Origin: an uncultured Clostridia bacterium
GTDB taxonomy: Bacteria; Bacillota; Clostridia; TANB77; CAG-508
Direction: 5' to 3'
DNA length: 64,000 nt
Assembly: GCA_948678575.1 (NCBI GenBank)
Contig: CAPPGO010000011.1
Location: 1-64,000, forward strand
Each line of letters starts with the position of its first letter. Position 1 is the first letter of the stretch. The notes below the pieces were generated by a model. That model saw nothing but the letters and a program-made list of their open reading frames with translations. It searched no databases and had not been told where the DNA came from. The translations under genes were made by a program, and so were the position numbers. Below are positions 26,834-36,662 of the stretch, one piece after another.

Positions 26834-28509
26834 ATGGATTTTTTTAAAAATGTAATAAAATATTTTGAATACATTCCCAAAAAAGAATATGAATTTTCAA
26901 TAAACAATTCTTCAAATAATATTACTGATAATATTGCAGATGAAAAAACTGTCTTTCCTAGTTTAACCATAAATCTAGATTATATAAAGACAAAATATAA
27001 CACATTAATAAATAGTGATATTGTAATTAGAGAATTTAAAATTCCTATCAGAAATATTGAATATTCTGCTTTCATACTTTATATTGATGGAATGGTTGAT
27101 AGTGAATCTATAAACAATTTTATTTTGCAACCTCTATTACTGAAAAACTCTATAAATATGAAACCAAAAGATAACACTACTACTGCTGTAAGTCGTGGAA
27201 TTTCTGTAAAGCGAGTAAAAAAATTCAATTTAGAAGATTTTATTTTTGATAGTTTAATTCCTCAAAATTCTATCAAAAAAGACACAAAATTCTCTGATAT
27301 TGCATCAAAAGTAAATAGTGGTTTTTGCGCATTATTTGTAGATACAATAAGCACTGCTTTTTGCGTTGAAACAAAAGATATCAAAGGTCGTTCTATTTCT
27401 CAACCTTTAAGTGAAAATGTAATTCGTGGTTCTCATGAAGCTTTCATTGAAAATATTAGAACAAATACAGCAATGATTAGAAAAATTGTAAACAATGAAA
27501 ACCTAATTATCGAACAAACTAATGTAGGTAAAATCAGTCAAACTGCTGTTGCCATTTGTTATTTAAAAAATATCGCAAATGAATCTTTGGTATCAGAAGC
27601 AAAATTTAGAATTAATAATTTGAATGTAGATTATATCACTTCTTCTCGGACAATTAGAACAATTTATTCAAGATAAAAAGTGGTCACCATTTCCTCAAAT
27701 GATTTCCACTGAAAGATCTGACAAAGTATCTAATGCTTTATTAGATGGCAAAATTGCTGTTATTGTAAATGGTTCACCATTTATTTTAATTTTACCTTCT
27801 GTTTTTATAGACTTTTTAGAGTCACCAGAAGACGTTAATTTAAATTACATTTTTTCTAATTTTTTAAGAATAATTAGATTGTTAGCTTCCTTTTTTGCAA
27901 TATTTTTACCTGGATTGTATGTTGCTATTACAAATTTTCATCAGGAATTACTTCCATCAGAACTCTTATTCGCAATAGCCAGTTCAAGAGAAGCAATCCC
28001 ATTTCCTGTTATTTTTGAAATTTTATTAATGGAAGTTTCTTTTGAGCTTATACGAGAAGCTGGTATCAGAATTGCCTCTTCTTTTAGCACAACCGTTGGT
28101 ATAATAGGTGCTTTAATATTGCGGTGAAGCTGCTGTTTCTGCCAATATTGTAAGTCCTATTCTTATAATAATTATTGCTTTTACTGGAATTTGCAGTTTT
28201 ACAATTCCTGATTTTACTTTGGCTTTTTCAATTAGAATTTTTAGGTTTATGTATATTGTACTAGGATATTTAGCAGGATTTTTGGGAATTGCTTTTGGAT
28301 TTTTTATACATTTCTTGTTATTAAACACACTAACTTCATTTGGAGCATCATATTTCACACCGTTTCTACCAGTTTCTGAAATTTTAAAAAATAGTAAATT
28401 CTATTTACCACCTATTTGGAAAAGAGAAAAAAGAGATAATTATATAAATACAAAAAGACCTGATTTAGAAAAATCTACTAGTATGGAATGGAGGAAACAT
28501 GAACAATAA
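26834..28509 (+). CDS. gerKA: Spore germinant receptor A subunit (GerA family), two CGG +1 sites
   Basis: Reads as 557 residues when the C at 27647 and at 28122 are skipped, a normal GerA-family length. ATG 26834 is chosen for the upstream GAAAGGA. The N-terminal soluble domain runs to about residue 300, then PFPQMISTERSDKVSNALLDGKIAVIVNGSP (family signature), and the membrane domain with FPVIFEILLMEVSFELIREAGIRI. The junctions are SSGQLEQFIQDKKW and ILGEAAVSANIV, both matching family conservation. The A subunit sits in the spore inner membrane and joins B and C subunits to sense germinants. It overlaps gerKB by 11 bases. Which paralog (GerA, GerK etc.) cannot be settled, so the symbol is provisional. 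Confidence 0.88.
27647..27650 (+). other. CGG +1 site 1 of gerKA (TCT CGG A)
   Basis: Skipping C reads GGA as Gly272 and enters the frame SSGQLEQFIQDKKWSPFPQ. The zero frame ends eight codons later. Confidence 0.9.
28122..28125 (+). other. CGG +1 site 2 of gerKA (TTG CGG T)
   Basis: Zero-frame CGG is directly followed by TGA. Skipping C reads GGT as Gly430 and gives ILGEAAVSANIVSP, a conserved GerA membrane segment. Confidence 0.9.
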
Positions 28510-29603
28510 TTATAAAATTGGAAACGTTGAAGCAATTTTTGCTATATCAATTATTATGGTAAATAGAATAATCTTAAATCTTCCATATTCTATATTAGAA
28601 AATACTGGCACTGGCTCATTACTAAATTTAATTTATATTGGTATAATTGGATTATTATTTGTTTTGCTCATAAACAAATTATTTAAAGCATTTCCAAATT
28701 CAGACATAATTGATTTAGCAGAATATTCTGGTCGGAAATATATTTAAAGTAATAATTGGTATCTTATTTGTTGGTCTATTCTTTCTAACACTTTTTTCAA
28801 CCATTGTAGACTTTACAAATTTACTTACCATTATATACTTCCACCGTTCCCCAATTATATTTATAGTACTATTTTTCATCTTATCACTTTTAATATCAAA
28901 TTTAATTGGCTTACGAGCTATTGCAAAAACAATTTCAATAATCGTTCCTTTTACTGTTATTAGCATTTTATTTACTTTTGGTGCTGTTTATGACTCTTTT
29001 TCAATAGACAAATTTACACCTATTTTAGGTGATGGATATCAAAGCGTTTTTATAAGTGGTCTTACAAATTTATTTGCATTTAGCATAATCATTTTCTTTT
29101 TCTTTTTTAAACCACTATTAAAAAATTCTTTTGACTTTCCGAAAGTTACTATAATTTCCTTTTTAATTTCATGGGGACTACTGTTATTGACAATTATTTC
29201 ACTTTTAACAGTATTTCCAGTTACAAATGCTAGTTCTAATTTAAACTTTTTATATTCTCTTGCACGAAAAATAGACTTAGGAAATTTTCTGCAAAGACTT
29301 GATGCTGTTTTTATAATGTTATGGATTTTATGTATTTTCAGCTATTTAAGTATTATCACTCATATAATTAATACTATATTTAAAAAAATTACATTATCAA
29401 GCAACCGTAATATGTTTTCTTATTTTGTAGCAATCACTCTTCTTGGAATGTGTTTAATTCCTGTTAATATTGCTCAAATAAAATTTATGCAAAGTACAGT
29501 TTATAAATATACTATTTTAGGTAGTTTTGCACTTGCATTTCTTATCTTATTGTTTGCCAATTTCAAATTTAAACATGCTCAAAAATCAGGAGGTAAAAAA
29601 TGA
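28499..29603 (+). CDS. gerKB: Spore germinant receptor B subunit (GerB family), one CGG +1 site
   Basis: 367 residues when the C at 28733 is skipped, the usual GerB length. It has about ten membrane helices of the amino acid permease (APC) fold, starting KIGNVEAIFAISIIMVNRIIL. The zero frame would stop after 82 residues (SGRKYI). The subunit is thought to form the germinant-binding or transport-like part of the receptor. Its start lies inside the end of gerKA and its stop overlaps the gerKC start by 4 bases, so translation of the three is probably coupled. Confidence 0.87.
28733..28736 (+). other. CGG +1 site of gerKB (GGT CGG A)
   Basis: Skipping C reads GGA as Gly79 (EYSGGNIFKVIIG), continuing the third membrane region. 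The zero frame stops three codons later. Confidence 0.9.
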
Positions 29604-30751
29604 TAAAAAAAGTAATCCTAAGCATTATTTTAATAGTTTTTTTATTTACGCTTACTGGTTGTTATGATGCAAATACCATTGAAAATTCTTATTATATAGT
29701 AGCTCTTGGAATAGATTTAAATGACAAAGACCCTATAAACCCATATCATATCAGTATCCAAATTGCAAAAAATAAAGCTTCCTCTTCTGATTCTGGTGGT
29801 GGTTCTTCTCAGTCATCTGCCTATTCTATATATAGTGTTGATTCTCAGACAATAAACAATGGAATTGATATATTAAACAATTATTTAGATAAAAAAATTA
29901 ATCTTTCACATTGTTCAGCTATCATATTTTCAGAAGAATTAGCAAAACAAGGAATTAGTGATGCATTAAATGCTTTATCAAGTAATCATGAAATAAGACC
30001 AAATGCTTATGTTTTAATTAGTAGTAGCAAAGCTTCTGATGTTCTAGACAAAGTATCAAATGCTGGTGAAGATTTTTCTTCAAGATTTTATGAATATATA
30101 ATAAATTCTTTCGATTATACTGGATATTCTGTTGAAACTACTTTTAATAAACTTTTATCAGAAATTAATAATACCTTGGGTGATGGAATTGCAATATATA
30201 CTACCATCAACAAAGACAGTATTCAAAATAGTGGTTTAGCGGTCTTTAAAGATGATAGAATGGTTGGACATACTTCTGCAATCGAAAGTATTGCATATTT
30301 ACTATTAGTTAATAAATTAGAAGAAAGTAGCATTACAATTGATAAACCATCAGATGAAAATTCAAAATTAGATTTAGAAATTGGAATAATGAAGAAATGT
30401 CATAAAGATATTGAAATTATTAATAATACGCCTTATATCACTTGTGACTTTTTCATAACTGCTAATATAAAAGCTTCTGGTAATGATTTTGATTATACAA
30501 AATCTGAAAATATTTTAAAAATAGAAAAACATGCTGAAAAATATTTAACTGACCTTATAACTGACTATTTATATAATCTTTCTAGAAATTATAATGCTGA
30601 TATACTAAATTTTGAAAATATGTACACAAAAAAATGTCTGACAAATAAAGAATTACAAGATATTCACTTTGAAGATATATATAAAGATTCAGTTTTTAAA
30701 GTTAATGTAAATGTTGATATTGGTTCAACTCATTTATTTGAAAAAGAATAG
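29600..30751 (+). CDS. gerKC: Spore germinant receptor C subunit (GerC lipoprotein)
   Basis: 383 residues. Signal peptide VILSIILIVFLFTLTGC with lipobox LTGC, so Cys21 is the lipidated residue. GerC domains 1-3 follow, including VALGIDLNDKD and HCSAIIFSEELAKQGISDALNALSSNHEIRPNAYVLIS. It has no in-frame CGG, unlike its two partners. The mature protein is tethered to the outer face of the spore inner membrane. Confidence 0.92.
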   Translation: MIKKVILSIILIVFLFTLTGCYDANTIENSYYIVALGIDLNDKDPINPYHISIQIAKNKASSSDSGGGSSQSSAYSIYSVDSQTINNGIDILNNYLDKKINLSHCSAIIFSEELAKQGISDALNALSSNHEIRPNAYVLISSSKASDVLDKVSNAGEDFSSRFYEYIINSFDYTGYSVETTFNKLLSEINNTLGDGIAIYTTINKDSIQNSGLAVFKDDRMVGHTSAIESIAYLLLVNKLEESSITIDKPSDENSKLDLEIGIMKKCHKDIEIINNTPYITCDFFITANIKASGNDFDYTKSENILKIEKHAEKYLTDLITDYLYNLSRNYNADILNFENMYTKKCLTNKELQDIHFEDIYKDSVFKVNVNVDIGSTHLFEKE

Positions 30752-30760
30752 GAGAAAATT

Positions 30761-30934
30761 ATGTTTATAGTTGGTTTATTTTTTATCTTTTTTTGTTTTT
30801 TGAAATTTTTATTTTATGGTATATATGAAATTAAAACTCTAAATAATAAAGTCGGTGGCATTACAATTTGCACACTAGCAGTTATAAGTTCTATATTCAC
30901 ATCAAGTATTATAATTTATTTTTATATACTTTAA
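30761..30934 (+). CDS. Small two-helix membrane protein at the end of the gerK operon
   Basis: 57 residues, ATG 30761 with AGGAGAA upstream, 9 bases after gerKC. Two hydrophobic segments (FIVGLFFIFFCFLKFLFY and TICTLAVISSIFTSSIIIYFYI) flank KTLNNKVGG. It resembles the small D-type proteins found with some gerA-type operons in size and position only. Co-transcription is likely. Confidence 0.65.
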   Translation: MFIVGLFFIFFCFLKFLFYGIYEIKTLNNKVGGITICTLAVISSIFTSSIIIYFYIL

Positions 30935-30942
30935 AAACAATA

Positions 30943-30984
30943 ATGGGATGAGCTCTTATACTCTAAGTATAGAATTCATCCCAC
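30943..30984. terminator. Inverted repeat, possible terminator
   Basis: TGGGATGA...TCATCCCA long hairpin with an imperfect AT-rich stem between convergent genes. The T-tract is weak. Confidence 0.45.
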
Positions 30985-31013
30985 ATATAATTTATTCTTA
31001 CATAAAAATTTAT

Positions 31014-31950
31014 CTACTTGTTTATAGTAAACTCATTTGAATAAAATCTGTCTTCACTAAGTTCTCCACCTTTTATTACTCTATAAGTTCCTGGTTTTAA
31101 CTCATCATATAAATATGTAAAATCAGTTACAAAGGTAGCAAAACCAAAAACTGGATCTGGTACATTCTGAGCTAATGAATATATTGGTCCACCGCCGAAT
31201 TCAAATTCTGCCGTTATTTTTAAATCTTTCCATTCATTACCTTCTTTTTTTTGCAATTCAAAAGCATCACTAAAACCCATTTCTCGATAATTATTTCCTT
31301 TTCCATTTTTATCTGTAACTAAAACAGTTGCACCTTTTGAAGTTACTGTACTTAGTAAAACATCTAATGTAACATTACTATATCTTTCTCTATATTCAGG
31401 ACTAATATCTGCTGGTATTTCTACTTCTTTCTTAGGAAGAGTAAATTCATTAGAATAAAACTCATCATCAGTATTAGATGTATATTGTATAAATCTATAA
31501 GTGCCATTTGATAAAGTTCCATATAGATTGCTCCAATCAACATCCAATACATAAAATTCTTTATATGAAATAGTGTTTTTCACATTATTATAAATAATTT
31601 CTTCTGTATTTTTAATTTCTAGGTCTTCCCATTTATCATCATTCTTCTTTTGAAGTTTATACTTTTTTGCCCAATCATATTCAATATATTTAATACTATT
31701 TTCAGAAGTATGATTTTCTACTAATATCTTAGCACCTGTTGGTTTTAAAGTACTCATAATAACATCTACTGTAACATGATTGTCTTCATCTGTTTCAGAC
31801 ACATCTTCACTACATATTATATTTCCGAAAAGAATCAAGATCTTGCTCATTATTTTCAGTATTTTTTAAATATATAAAACCAATTATACTAACACATACA
31901 ACAAATGTTACAATGGAAATCACAAGCATTATTATTGTTTTTTTATTCAT
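31014..31950 (-). CDS. Membrane-anchored Ig-like double-domain protein, one CGG +1 site
   Basis: 311 residues when the C at 31827 is skipped. ATG 31950 opens a membrane segment (IIMLVISIVTFVVCVSIIGFIYL). After the junction (DSF-G-NIICSEDVSE) come two homologous beta domains, each with the pattern V-T-x-DVxxST-x-x-x-GA-x-x-LV...LQKK...WxDL...GTYRxI...FYSNEFT (about 55-170 and 185-310), which resembles bacterial Ig-like domains of the Big_20 kind. Without skipping, only a 45-residue anchor is made. The nearest AAAGGAGA is about 20 bases before ATG, so initiation is not ideal. Function unknown. Confidence 0.72.
31824..31827 (-). other. CGG +1 site of the Ig-like gene (TTT CGG A)
   Basis: Skipping C reads GGA as Gly42 and joins the membrane anchor to the Ig-like domains. 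The zero frame ends four codons later (KYNM). Confidence 0.85.
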
Positions 31951-31995
31951 AATTTTAAAACTATAATTTTCTCCTTTTAAACTTCTAATATATCA

Positions 31996-32025
31996 TTAAA
32001 GCCCATTATTACTCAATGGGCTTTA
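31996..32025. terminator. Terminator-like hairpin downstream of telA
   Basis: AAAGCCCATT/AATGGGCTTT arms between telA and the Ig-like gene; T-rich flanks are modest. Confidence 0.55.
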
Positions 32026-32031
32026 TAATTT

Positions 32032-33189
32032 TTAAGCTTCTGATTTTTTAATTTCTAAAAGTTTTTCTTTTAATTCATTTTCAATAGACACAAGTTGATT
32101 TTCTGCCTCTGCTCTTTTAGCTTGACCATTTGTATGAATTTCTAAAATTTTATCTAATGTTTCAATTATATCTTTATTAGTTTTTTGTAAAGTTTCAACA
32201 TCAACAATAGCTCTTTCAGATTCTTCTGCAATTTGAATGCTACCTTGTTTTAAAAGTTCACTATTCTTTTGTAGCATATCATTTGTCATATCAGTTACTG
32301 CCTTTTGAGCACCTAACGCATTTTTAGCATTTGTTATACCCAAAGCAATAACAATTTGGTTTTTCCAAAGTGGTATTGTATTAATTAATGAGCTTTGAAT
32401 TTTCTCTACTAATTCACTATCATTGTTTTGAATTAATCTAATTTGTGGTGCCATTTGAATTGAAATAATTCTAGTTGTTTTTAAATCATAAATTTTCTTT
32501 TCAAATCTGCTAATCATATTTACCATATCATTAACTTTTTGTGCATCAAGTTGTTCACCAGATTCTTGTGCTTTTTTTTGTAATTCTGGTAAAGTAACAT
32601 TTTTTAGCTCTTCTAATTTCTTTTCTCCAGCAATTATATATAATGAAATTTCTTTAAAGTATTCTAAGTTTTTTTCATACATTGTATCAAAAACAGCTAT
32701 ATCTTTAAGCATTTGTAGTTTATGTGCTTCAAGATTTTTTTCTATTTTATCAATATTATTTTCAACTTTATCATATTTTGCAACAATTTTATCTAATTGT
32801 TTTTTAGCATTATTAAATAATCCAAATAAACCTTTTTTCTCTTCGACTGGTATATCTGTATCAAATTCTTTTATTTCAGCTACAAGTGAAGAAAGTAAAT
32901 CTCCAACTTCTCCTGAACTTTTTGTTTTTACATCTTCTAATACAGAATCAGAAAATTTAGAAATTTTATTTTGTGCACTAGCACCATATTGTAAAATTTG
33001 TGTTGTATCTGCAATGTCAATTCTACTATTAAAATCATCAATTGCTTTTTGTTCTTCTTTTGATAAAGCATCATAATTTAAAGTTTTTTCTACTTCATTT
33101 TCTTCAACTTTTCTACCAGCAGATAGTTCTCCTTCTAATGCCTTAGTATCTAATTCTGGCTTTAATTCAAGTTCTACACTTTCGTTCAT
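32032..33189 (-). CDS. TelA/YaaN-family toxic anion resistance protein
   Basis: 385 residues, cytoplasmic and mostly helical with long coiled coils. Family features are IQYGASAQNKISKFSDSVLEDV near residue 60 and the C-terminal SIQMAPQIRLIQNNDSELVEKIQSSLINTIPLWKNQIVIALG. TelA proteins accompany XpaC and tellurite or stress-response genes; the biochemical role is unclear. It is the last gene of the operon that starts at the surface protein at 38731. Confidence 0.9.
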   Translation of the reverse strand: MNESVELELKPELDTKALEGELSAGRKVEENEVEKTLNYDALSKEEQKAIDDFNSRIDIADTTQILQYGASAQNKISKFSDSVLEDVKTKSSGEVGDLLSSLVAEIKEFDTDIPVEEKKGLFGLFNNAKKQLDKIVAKYDKVENNIDKIEKNLEAHKLQMLKDIAVFDTMYEKNLEYFKEISLYIIAGEKKLEELKNVTLPELQKKAQESGEQLDAQKVNDMVNMISRFEKKIYDLKTTRIISIQMAPQIRLIQNNDSELVEKIQSSLINTIPLWKNQIVIALGITNAKNALGAQKAVTDMTNDMLQKNSELLKQGSIQIAEESERAIVDVETLQKTNKDIIETLDKILEIHTNGQAKRAEAENQLVSIENELKEKLLEIKKSEA

Positions 33190-33207
33190 TTTTATTCCTC
33201 CTTAAAA

Positions 33208-34341
33208 TTAATTATCTAAATAATCTATTAATTTATTATACATATCCATTTTTAAACTAGATACTGTACTTGTAATAGCTTGTGGGATTCCTGATATACC
33301 TAAGCTTGAAACATCATAGTTTCCACCAATTATACCAGTTCTAAAACCATATCTATCCCAAGCAATCTGACTTATATCTTTATCAGAAAAAGCTTTCAAA
33401 AATTCATTTCCTTCTGCATCAAAAGTTGCTATACAATGTGAATTCCAAATAGTTGGTGTTGGATATAGTATTCTAATATCATCTTTTACTTGATTAAATC
33501 CATCTGGATTTTCATAAGCAAATTCTACTATACTTTTTTCATAATCTACAATCATTGGAGCACCACCAAGACCTGTTTTTAAATATTTTTCAAAAAGGTC
33601 AGCTGGTGTATTATTCATATATCCAGATTTTATATAAAATTCTTTTAATTTAGGTAAATTTTCTTCCATACTTTCTGCTGTAACATTACCACCACACATT
33701 ATTGATAAAAGTAATCCATAGTATGTAGCTCCTGGTGATGAAGTAACTGGATCAGTTGAAGCAATATTTACACTTCCATATAACATATCTAAGCCTATAT
33801 CAGACCATTTTTTTCCTTCTAAAATATATTGTAAAAGTTTATCCATGTCTGTTATATAGTATGTTCCTTCTTTTTCAGTAACAATGCCTTCTGAAATTAA
33901 ACCATCAACAACTTCTCCCCAACTGTAAATTACAATTGGTGTATTTAATGTAAGTCCACCATCTAAAACATTGTATCTATCAGCTTCGCCTTTTTCTTTG
34001 TTTGGCCATAATTTATAATAATCATAAAATCTTTGATCTGAGCAAAACATAGCATTATATTTGCTACCATCTTCTCTAACTAATTCATTTACTATTAATT
34101 TTCCATTACTCCAACCATCATAAGTAACATTCAATTTATATTTATCTTGCATAATCTTTACAACATCTTTATCAGCAAGAAAATCTTCTTTTCCTCCACC
34201 TGTTGCTACATATACATTTGTTAAGTTTGCTAAATCTACTTCATTACTTTCTGATTTTTTGTCTGCAACTAATTTTATACCTATTATTGCTAAAATAATC
34301 ACTATAAAAATAACAAATCCTACTAATTGTTTCTTTTTCAA
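33208..34341 (-). CDS. Membrane-anchored solute-binding-like protein
   Basis: 377 residues. Lys-rich start and one N-terminal helix (VGFVIFIVIILAIIGIKLVA), no lipobox Cys, then a type-2 periplasmic-binding-like domain (YVATGGGKEDFLADKDVVKIMQDKY...; SVNIASTDPVTSSPGATYYGLL; YEKSIVEFAYENP). The segment STDP-T-S-x-GA-x-YxGLLxxxxG is shared with the N-terminal half of the vWA protein two genes upstream, so the two are paralogs. Ligand unknown. Confidence 0.75.
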   Translation of the reverse strand: MKKKQLVGFVIFIVIILAIIGIKLVADKKSESNEVDLANLTNVYVATGGGKEDFLADKDVVKIMQDKYKLNVTYDGWSNGKLIVNELVREDGSKYNAMFCSDQRFYDYYKLWPNKEKGEADRYNVLDGGLTLNTPIVIYSWGEVVDGLISEGIVTEKEGTYYITDMDKLLQYILEGKKWSDIGLDMLYGSVNIASTDPVTSSPGATYYGLLLSIMCGGNVTAESMEENLPKLKEFYIKSGYMNNTPADLFEKYLKTGLGGAPMIVDYEKSIVEFAYENPDGFNQVKDDIRILYPTPTIWNSHCIATFDAEGNEFLKAFSDKDISQIAWDRYGFRTGIIGGNYDVSSLGISGIPQAITSTVSSLKMDMYNKLIDYLDN

Positions 34342-34356
34342 CCTAAGTATTCCTCC

Positions 34357-34962
34357 TTATAATTTAAAATCACTATCTCCATAACCATCTGATTTAATCA
34401 TAGAATCAAACACTTTCATCTCAGCATTTGTATCAATAATATCTTCTTGATATAAATGTGCTAATTGTTGATTAAATGAATCTTTTATTTTTGAAACCAT
34501 ATCTCTTGTTTTTTTCATAAATTCTTCACTGGCTTTTCCTAATCTTTGATTTTCTATCTCATCATATTTTTTAAGTAAATTAAGTGTTTCTGGCAAATAA
34601 TAAGTAAAGAAATTTTCTACATTTCTAACTTTCTTGTTGTCTTTTGAAACTGTGTTTATTATTTTATTTGCAGTTTGATAAATTGCTCTAATATCTTGTT
34701 TTAAAACATCATCTTCAACTTTATTTATCATATTTAATATAGCTGAATTCATCTTTTTCGCATTATTTAAAACATCTACAAGATTTTCATTATTTTTACC
34801 AAGTGTCATATTAGTTTTACTGTCTGAAAACATTAAAGTTCCAGCACCATAACCTAATACTCCAAATAATAACGAAACTGGCATAGTAGCTATTTCTAAG
34901 CAGAATGGTACTGCAAAACAAGCACCACCTACTATTGCTGAAAGAATATATCCTTTTTTCAT
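34357..34962 (-). CDS. XpaC-like membrane protein
   Basis: 201 residues. Two N-terminal membrane segments (about 5-45) precede a helical cytoplasmic domain with VRNVENFFTYYLPETLNLLKKYDEIENQ, the XpaC family motif. XpaC is typically encoded beside TelA/YaaN, as in Bacillus. It is named for 5-bromo-4-chloroindolyl phosphate hydrolysis but has no catalytic motif, so its role is probably structural or regulatory in an envelope stress system. Confidence 0.85.
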   Translation of the reverse strand: MKKGYILSAIVGGACFAVPFCLEIATMPVSLLFGVLGYGAGTLMFSDSKTNMTLGKNNENLVDVLNNAKKMNSAILNMINKVEDDVLKQDIRAIYQTANKIINTVSKDNKKVRNVENFFTYYLPETLNLLKKYDEIENQRLGKASEEFMKKTRDMVSKIKDSFNQQLAHLYQEDIIDTNAEMKVFDSMIKSDGYGDSDFKL

Positions 34963-34971
34963 GAAAGCCTC

Positions 34972-36603
34972 CTAATTGTATCCTCTAACTTCTTTAAATG
35001 CTTTTAGTAAATCTGATTTTCCATCAAAAACTTTGGCATTTGTAAGCTCTGCAATCTCTTCAAGCTCATCTTGATATGCACTTCCAAACATAATTGAATA
35101 TATTGGAATATCTTTGCCAAGTGAATTATATTTTCTAACTAAATTTGTATAACTTCCTGAATTCGACATTCCATCTGTCATTAAAATTACTGATACATTA
35201 TAATTATCTGTATCTTCTTGTTCCAAAATTTCTAATGCTCTAATTGAAGTATCATAAACATTTGTAGAACCACCTGGTGCTAAACTTAAAATATTATCTA
35301 TAAGCTCTTGTGTTTCAACTCCATTATCAGTATGCCATTGTCCTAGAACTCTTCCATTAAAAGGAATAACTGATATCTTGTCTTTTTCTGCAAATTGTAA
35401 TAAATTTTCAGATGCTTTTGTTTCATCCAAAATGTATGTCATTGCATTGCTTAAATCTCTGTATCCATCTCCACTCATACTACCTGAATAATCTAAGCAA
35501 AATACTGTGTGTATTGGTTTTCTTAGCTCTGTTTGATACATAGCCAAAGCTTTTTTTATTATATCTGTTCCTGGCATTTTTAATGGTACTATATATTTGT
35601 TAGTATCAATTCCCCAAGTCGGATTAAATACTGTTTTATCAGCATTTTCATTTGTTCCACCATACCAAGTTCTTCTTCCTTTACTAGCAAGTAAAGATTG
35701 TCCTTCATCACCTAAAATATATTCTTGTAATTCTGTAAAAAATTCTTTTTTTCCTTCATCTTTGTTATTTATATAAGCAAGTGGAGAATCTGAAATTGAA
35801 ACTCCATCTACTGGATAAAGAATATATAGTGGTTCTCTTCCTTCTGCTTCTAATTGCTTATTAATATTTATTATTGAAAATTCATAAGTAACTACTGCTT
35901 CATAATCACCATTTATAAACAATTCTTCTAGAAAATCTTCACTACCTGATGAGCGCTCCAATCCTGAAAATAGAGTAATTAATTCAGATTTTAAATTCTC
36001 ATCTGCCAAATTTTCTTCTCTTAACACTTCTGGACTTCCAGCTAATGTTGTAAGTAAACCTAAGTATGCTGACGCTCCTGTGTTTGTTTGAGTTGGATTA
36101 GACATACTAAATTTTAAATTTCCAGCTTTTATTGCATTAACAATATCTGCTGTATAAATTTCTTTATCTATAAAACCTAATTCTTCTGCTTTACTCTTTT
36201 TAATTCCAAAAACTACTGGATTTATACTTGTTGATTTTGAATTGCTTGTAGAAACATTATCAAGCATATATACCCACATTGAATTTGATGCCCATACAGC
36301 ATCATAAATTTCACCATTATTTAGTTTTTCCATTATATCCAAAGTTCCAGCATAATCAATTTCTAAATCTACACCTTTTGAATTTGCATAATTTTTTAAA
36401 TCTTGATCTAAGTCTTCATTTTCTGAACTTGCTATTATTTTAAAACTATTAACATTTGGTATTGCCTGCACATTGTTTTTTTCGGTTGTTTTATTACCAC
36501 TAAATTCAACACATGTTAGAATTACTATCAAAAAAATTAGCATGTATGTGAATTTAGCTGCTCCTCTTACATTTGGTCTATTTGTATCCAAAATTTCCTC
36601 CAA
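34972..36603 (-). CDS. Solute-binding plus von Willebrand A-domain membrane protein
   Basis: 543 residues. One N-terminal helix (FTYMLIFLIVILTCVEFSG), a PBP2-like binding domain (about 45-340, SMSNPTQTNTGASAYLGLLTTLAGS) and a C-terminal vWA domain (about 355-540) with a complete MIDAS: DYSGSMSG, the Thr in GGSTNVYDTS and the Asp in MTDGMSNSG. The vWA face would bind a partner in a metal-dependent way while the binding domain senses a ligand. It is separated from the upstream gene by a terminator-like hairpin. Confidence 0.85.
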   Translation of the reverse strand: MEEILDTNRPNVRGAAKFTYMLIFLIVILTCVEFSGNKTTEKNNVQAIPNVNSFKIIASSENEDLDQDLKNYANSKGVDLEIDYAGTLDIMEKLNNGEIYDAVWASNSMWVYMLDNVSTSNSKSTSINPVVFGIKKSKAEELGFIDKEIYTADIVNAIKAGNLKFSMSNPTQTNTGASAYLGLLTTLAGSPEVLREENLADENLKSELITLFSGLERSSGSEDFLEELFINGDYEAVVTYEFSIININKQLEAEGREPLYILYPVDGVSISDSPLAYINNKDEGKKEFFTELQEYILGDEGQSLLASKGRRTWYGGTNENADKTVFNPTWGIDTNKYIVPLKMPGTDIIKKALAMYQTELRKPIHTVFCLDYSGSMSGDGYRDLSNAMTYILDETKASENLLQFAEKDKISVIPFNGRVLGQWHTDNGVETQELIDNILSLAPGGSTNVYDTSIRALEILEQEDTDNYNVSVILMTDGMSNSGSYTNLVRKYNSLGKDIPIYSIMFGSAYQDELEEIAELTNAKVFDGKSDLLKAFKEVRGYN

Positions 36604-36605
36604 AA

Positions 36606-36636
36606 AAAATAGAATAATTATATAATTATTCTATTT
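36606..36636 (-). terminator. Intra-operon terminator-like hairpin
   Basis: ATAGAATAATTAT palindrome followed on the minus strand by eight T and then at once by GGAGGAAA, the RBS of the vWA gene. It would reduce or condition expression of the TelA/XpaC/vWA block. Confidence 0.6.
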
Positions 36637-36662
36637 TATTTTTAAGTTTTTGTAAATAGTTT

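Noticed and set aside
26834..29603. Calling gerKA and gerKB pseudogenes
   Set aside because: Three independent lesions of identical form, with perfectly conserved sequence on both sides and intact overlaps with gerKC, do not look like decay.
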